Positions 61,757 through 64,000 of a stretch of DNA of 64,000 bases are shown in pieces. Source of the stretch: Ardenticatenaceae bacterium. Its GTDB lineage: Bacteria > Chloroflexota > Anaerolineae > Promineifilales > Promineifilaceae. The stretch's first letter is position 1; each line of letters starts with the position of its first letter. Both the position numbers and the translations under genes were made by a program. Location of the stretch: the NCBI GenBank assembly GCA_020634375.1, contig JACKBX010000008.1, forward strand, positions 62,001 through 126,000, given 5' to 3'. The notes beneath the pieces were generated by a model, which worked only from the letters and a program-made list of their open reading frames with translations, ran no database searches and was not told the origin of the DNA.

Positions 61757-64000
61757 TTACATCATGTCTAGCGCCTGACGGTAGGTATCTAGCGCTTTTT
61801 GCAGTTGCCCGTTGCGCATGTAGGCATCTCCTAGAAGGCGGCGCATGGCAGGTTGTTTGGGATGTTGCTGCACGGCCGTTTCCAAATCAGCAATGAGAAT
61901 GCTTAAACCCTGCCCGCTTTCCACCAATTCTTGATACGCTTGCATGGCTTCATCCACATCACCGCTAGAAGCAGCTTCACGCGCCGCATTCAATTTATCG
62001 TCATCCACCGAAACAAACGAAGCTGACAACTGCGGTTCAGACAAATCTGCCGATTCGCCTGGTTCTACCTCTGGCAGCGCTCCCACATCAAAGGCGGCAC
62101 TGGTCAACGGGCCGGTATCAGGCAAAGACAGTTTGTCGAAAACACCGGAAGACGTTATTTCATCTTCGGCAGACAACCAACTGGCGACATCTGGTTCACC
62201 TAAGGAACGCAGCCAGCCTGTTTCACCCATGCCGGGCGGCTCCTCGCTGTCGGTTGACAACCACTCCGGCCACGATTCGGTTAGCTCCGCGTTGATGTTA
62301 AATTCGGATTCTAGTTCTGCAAAGGCTTCTTGTTCAGCCTGGGCTAAATCTTCGCCAAAATCTACGCTGGCGCCGATTTCTGTGTCGGAGGCCAGGTAGT
62401 CATCCGTATCTCCGTCAGAAAGATCGCTCAACCAATCCAGGCTGCCCGTATCCGGTTCATCTTCTTCCAAGGGCAACACGGCTTCCAATGCGGTCACTTC
62501 TTCCATTTCCGGTTCTAAATCTGCTTTAGTGGCGAAGAGGGCTTCGAGATCAACGTCATCGGCCATCTCTTCAACTGTTTCGACTGGCTCTGGAGCAACG
62601 GCCGTTTCCGCCACAGGGGCTTCCACCGCTTCCACCAAGTCATCCATAGAAAGGCCCTGTTCAGCCATCAGGTCTTGCAGCCAATCCATCGTGTCATCCA
62701 GTTCTTCAGGCACGTCTGTCGGCACACCCACGTCACGGGGGAACATGGCATCTTCGGGGAAGACAATTTCCGGCTCATCGCTTTCTATGGCAGGTGATTC
62801 TGACACGGCCGTTTCTGGCTCAACCCATTCATCCACTGGCGCAGCAGCTTCTGGCTCAATGACCTCATTAGAAACGACACTTTCCACCTCTTTGGCCTCG
62901 CCCAAGTCCTCCATTGACAAGCCCTGTTCAGCCATCAGGTCTTGCAGCCAGTTCATCGTGTCATCCAGTTCTTCGGGCACGTCTGTCGGCACACCCACGT
63001 CACGGGGGAACATGGCGTCTTCGGGGAAAACAATCTCGGTGTCCATGCCCGCGGTGACGTCACCGCCAATATCTTCACGCACGTCGTCAACACTTTCTAC
63101 AGGCACTGCGTCCGGGCGTGCAGCCAGTTCCTCCAGCCAGGCCATTGCTGCATCTGGATCATCGGGAATCGCAGTAATCAATTCGTCTTCGATGGCGGCT
63201 AAATCGGGGGATACGGCCGTTTCTTCCGCTTCCATGATCCTCTCAGATGGGGGTGCAACGGCCGTGTCTGCTTCATCTTCACGATCCGCCATGCCTTCCA
63301 ACCAGGCTAACGCCAGTTCCGGGTCTTCGGGAATCTGATCCACGTCAAAATCTGACGGGACAGCAGGCTCCGGCGGTGCAGCAAACTGCTGCTCAACCCA
63401 ATCCAACGCTGCCGACAAATCAGACGCCGCCGGATCAGACACCACCGTATCTTTCGTATCAATATCATCCAGGCTGACATCGGCCAGCGCCAACTCTGCG
63501 AGCCAGTCTAACGCCGTAGCAACTTCATCAACCGGTTCCGGTTCTACCATTAGTTCAGGCTCAGCAACCTCAACTTCTAATTCTGCCTCATCAATCGGGC
63601 CGAGTTCCGGCTGTCGGTCTATAGTGTCGGCTAATGCCCGGTCGGCAACCGTAGGCAGCGGTTCGATAGGCGTGCCCTGTTCGGCGGCTAACTGCTCTAA
63701 CCAGGCCATCGCATCATCTATTTCGGCTGAAGGGATTTCTTCAGGTGTTTCGGGTTCTGGAGCAGACACTTCTTCTTCAACAACTGCCGGTTCTTCGACG
63801 AATTCGGTGGTATCCAAAGAGACGCCTTGCTCGGCGGCCAATTCGGCTAACCAGGCCATCGTGTCATCTAGCTCTTCGGGCACGTCGGTGGGCACGCCTA
63901 CGTCACGGGGGAACATGGCATCTTCGGGGAAGACAATTTCGGGAACCTCGTCGGTTTCGGCAAATGTCGATTCTGTTTCTGCAACGGCCGTTTCCGCCAC
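61757..64000 (-). CDS. Large acidic repeat protein with C-terminal TPR, 5' end outside the window
   Basis: At least 747 aa; the true start lies beyond 64000. The protein is extremely acidic. A block of about 45 aa with the core EIVFPEDAMFPRDVGVPTDV and PEELDDTM-x-WL occurs three times (DNA near 63849-63945, 62921-63038 and 62653-62771). The last two are nearly identical at DNA level. Shorter WL-containing units (DDAMAWLEQLAAEQG, DPDAAMAWLEELAA, DPELALAWLEGMAD) recur between them. The last 90 residues are TPR-like (EAMQAYQELVE, AMRRLLGDAYMRNGQLQKAL). No signal peptide can be judged. Several ETAV units are encoded by ACGGCCGT copies. Function unknown; a scaffold is plausible. Confidence 0.8.
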   Translation of the reverse strand: MAETAVAETESTFAETDEVPEIVFPEDAMFPRDVGVPTDVPEELDDTMAWLAELAAEQGVSLDTTEFVEEPAVVEEEVSAPEPETPEEIPSAEIDDAMAWLEQLAAEQGTPIEPLPTVADRALADTIDRQPELGPIDEAELEVEVAEPELMVEPEPVDEVATALDWLAELALADVSLDDIDTKDTVVSDPAASDLSAALDWVEQQFAAPPEPAVPSDFDVDQIPEDPELALAWLEGMADREDEADTAVAPPSERIMEAEETAVSPDLAAIEDELITAIPDDPDAAMAWLEELAARPDAVPVESVDDVREDIGGDVTAGMDTEIVFPEDAMFPRDVGVPTDVPEELDDTMNWLQDLMAEQGLSMEDLGEAKEVESVVSNEVIEPEAAAPVDEWVEPETAVSESPAIESDEPEIVFPEDAMFPRDVGVPTDVPEELDDTMDWLQDLMAEQGLSMDDLVEAVEAPVAETAVAPEPVETVEEMADDVDLEALFATKADLEPEMEEVTALEAVLPLEEDEPDTGSLDWLSDLSDGDTDDYLASDTEIGASVDFGEDLAQAEQEAFAELESEFNINAELTESWPEWLSTDSEEPPGMGETGWLRSLGEPDVASWLSAEDEITSSGVFDKLSLPDTGPLTSAAFDVGALPEVEPGESADLSEPQLSASFVSVDDDKLNAAREAASSGDVDEAMQAYQELVESGQGLSILIADLETAVQQHPKQPAMRRLLGDAYMRNGQLQKALDTYRQALDMM

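Larger units (their letters stand above)
1..64000. repeat. Dispersed palindromic octamer ACGGCCGT
   Basis: A manual scan finds about 80 copies of the perfect palindrome ACGGCCGT, for example at 49, 3388, 4829, 8342, 18439, 26382, 26398, 45421, 51065 and 63983. Chance predicts about one in a 64-kb window. Most copies are inside genes, on both gene orientations. They are read in all three frames: as Thr-Ala-Val, as Xaa-Gly-Arg, or as Arg-Pro inside a larger context. Frequent flanks are A on the left and TTTC on the right. None was seen in tuf, fusA, rpsG and rpsL (40.8-45.4 kb) or between about 14.1 and 18.4 kb. The count is by eye and approximate. Confidence 0.9.

Overview
The window looks like a contiguous chromosomal segment of an uncultured member of the phylum Chloroflexota (Anaerolineae-like). 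This is an inference. It rests on a TopA with an N-terminal zinc-ribbon (DUF5679-like) module, a fused-E1 2-oxoacid dehydrogenase, an EtfD/HdrD-like membrane Fe-S protein, fused CrtYcd-type lycopene cyclase next to a P450, and the styles of the S14, L36 and S4 proteins. It is mostly housekeeping DNA with intermediate G+C. No rRNA, tRNA, CRISPR, prophage or insertion sequence was seen.

Layout. 1-6.8 kb (minus): ffh, rpsP, khpA, rimM, dprA, a mannose-1-phosphate guanylyltransferase and topA (cut by the window edge). 7-11.7 kb: a carotenoid locus, crtB divergent from a translationally coupled crtI / cytochrome P450 / lycopene cyclase operon, with both promoters sharing one inverted repeat. 11.7-14.2 kb (minus): a TPR lipoprotein and a clan-A glycoside-hydrolase-like protein. 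14.4-17.2 kb (plus): an EtfD-like membrane Fe-S oxidoreductase and a lipoprotein. 17.2-18.1 kb: a gene-free stretch with an inverted-repeat element and a 14-copy 21-bp minisatellite. 18.1-21.9 kb (plus): 2-oxoacid dehydrogenase E1 (alpha-beta fusion) and E2. 22-45 kb (minus): an SH3b protein and MazG, then, in transcription order, the str-S10-spc-alpha superoperon from rpsL to rpsI, including rpmJ (37 aa). 45.5-49.4 kb: rpoB. 49.6-60.5 kb (minus): a glycosyltransferase, TyrA-like, HD, site-2-protease and zinc-ribbon proteins, prfB with a programmed +1 frameshift, ftsY, xseB and xseA separated by an ABC transporter, and a Tag-like glycosylase. 60.7-61 kb (plus): rsfS. 61-64 kb (minus): ndk and a large acidic repeat/TPR protein running off the right edge.

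The window carries the two SRP GTPases (ffh, ftsY), SecY, most ribosomal proteins, EF-Tu, EF-G, RNA polymerase alpha and beta, and several ribosome assembly or release factors. The str operon and rpoB each have a good sigma-70-type promoter and a structured leader. rpoC does not follow rpoB, and map and infA are missing between adk and rpmJ.

The most unusual signals are not genes. First, the palindrome ACGGCCGT occurs about 80 times by eye, where roughly one is expected by chance. It lies mostly inside genes, in all reading frames, and resembles the cyanobacterial HIP1 element in behaviour. Second, almost every longer intergenic gap holds a self-complementary hairpin built of short repeated words. 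The word differs from gap to gap, and these words also run into coding sequence (signal peptide, linker, C-termini). Together they suggest two genome-wide DNA-level systems acting on this chromosome.
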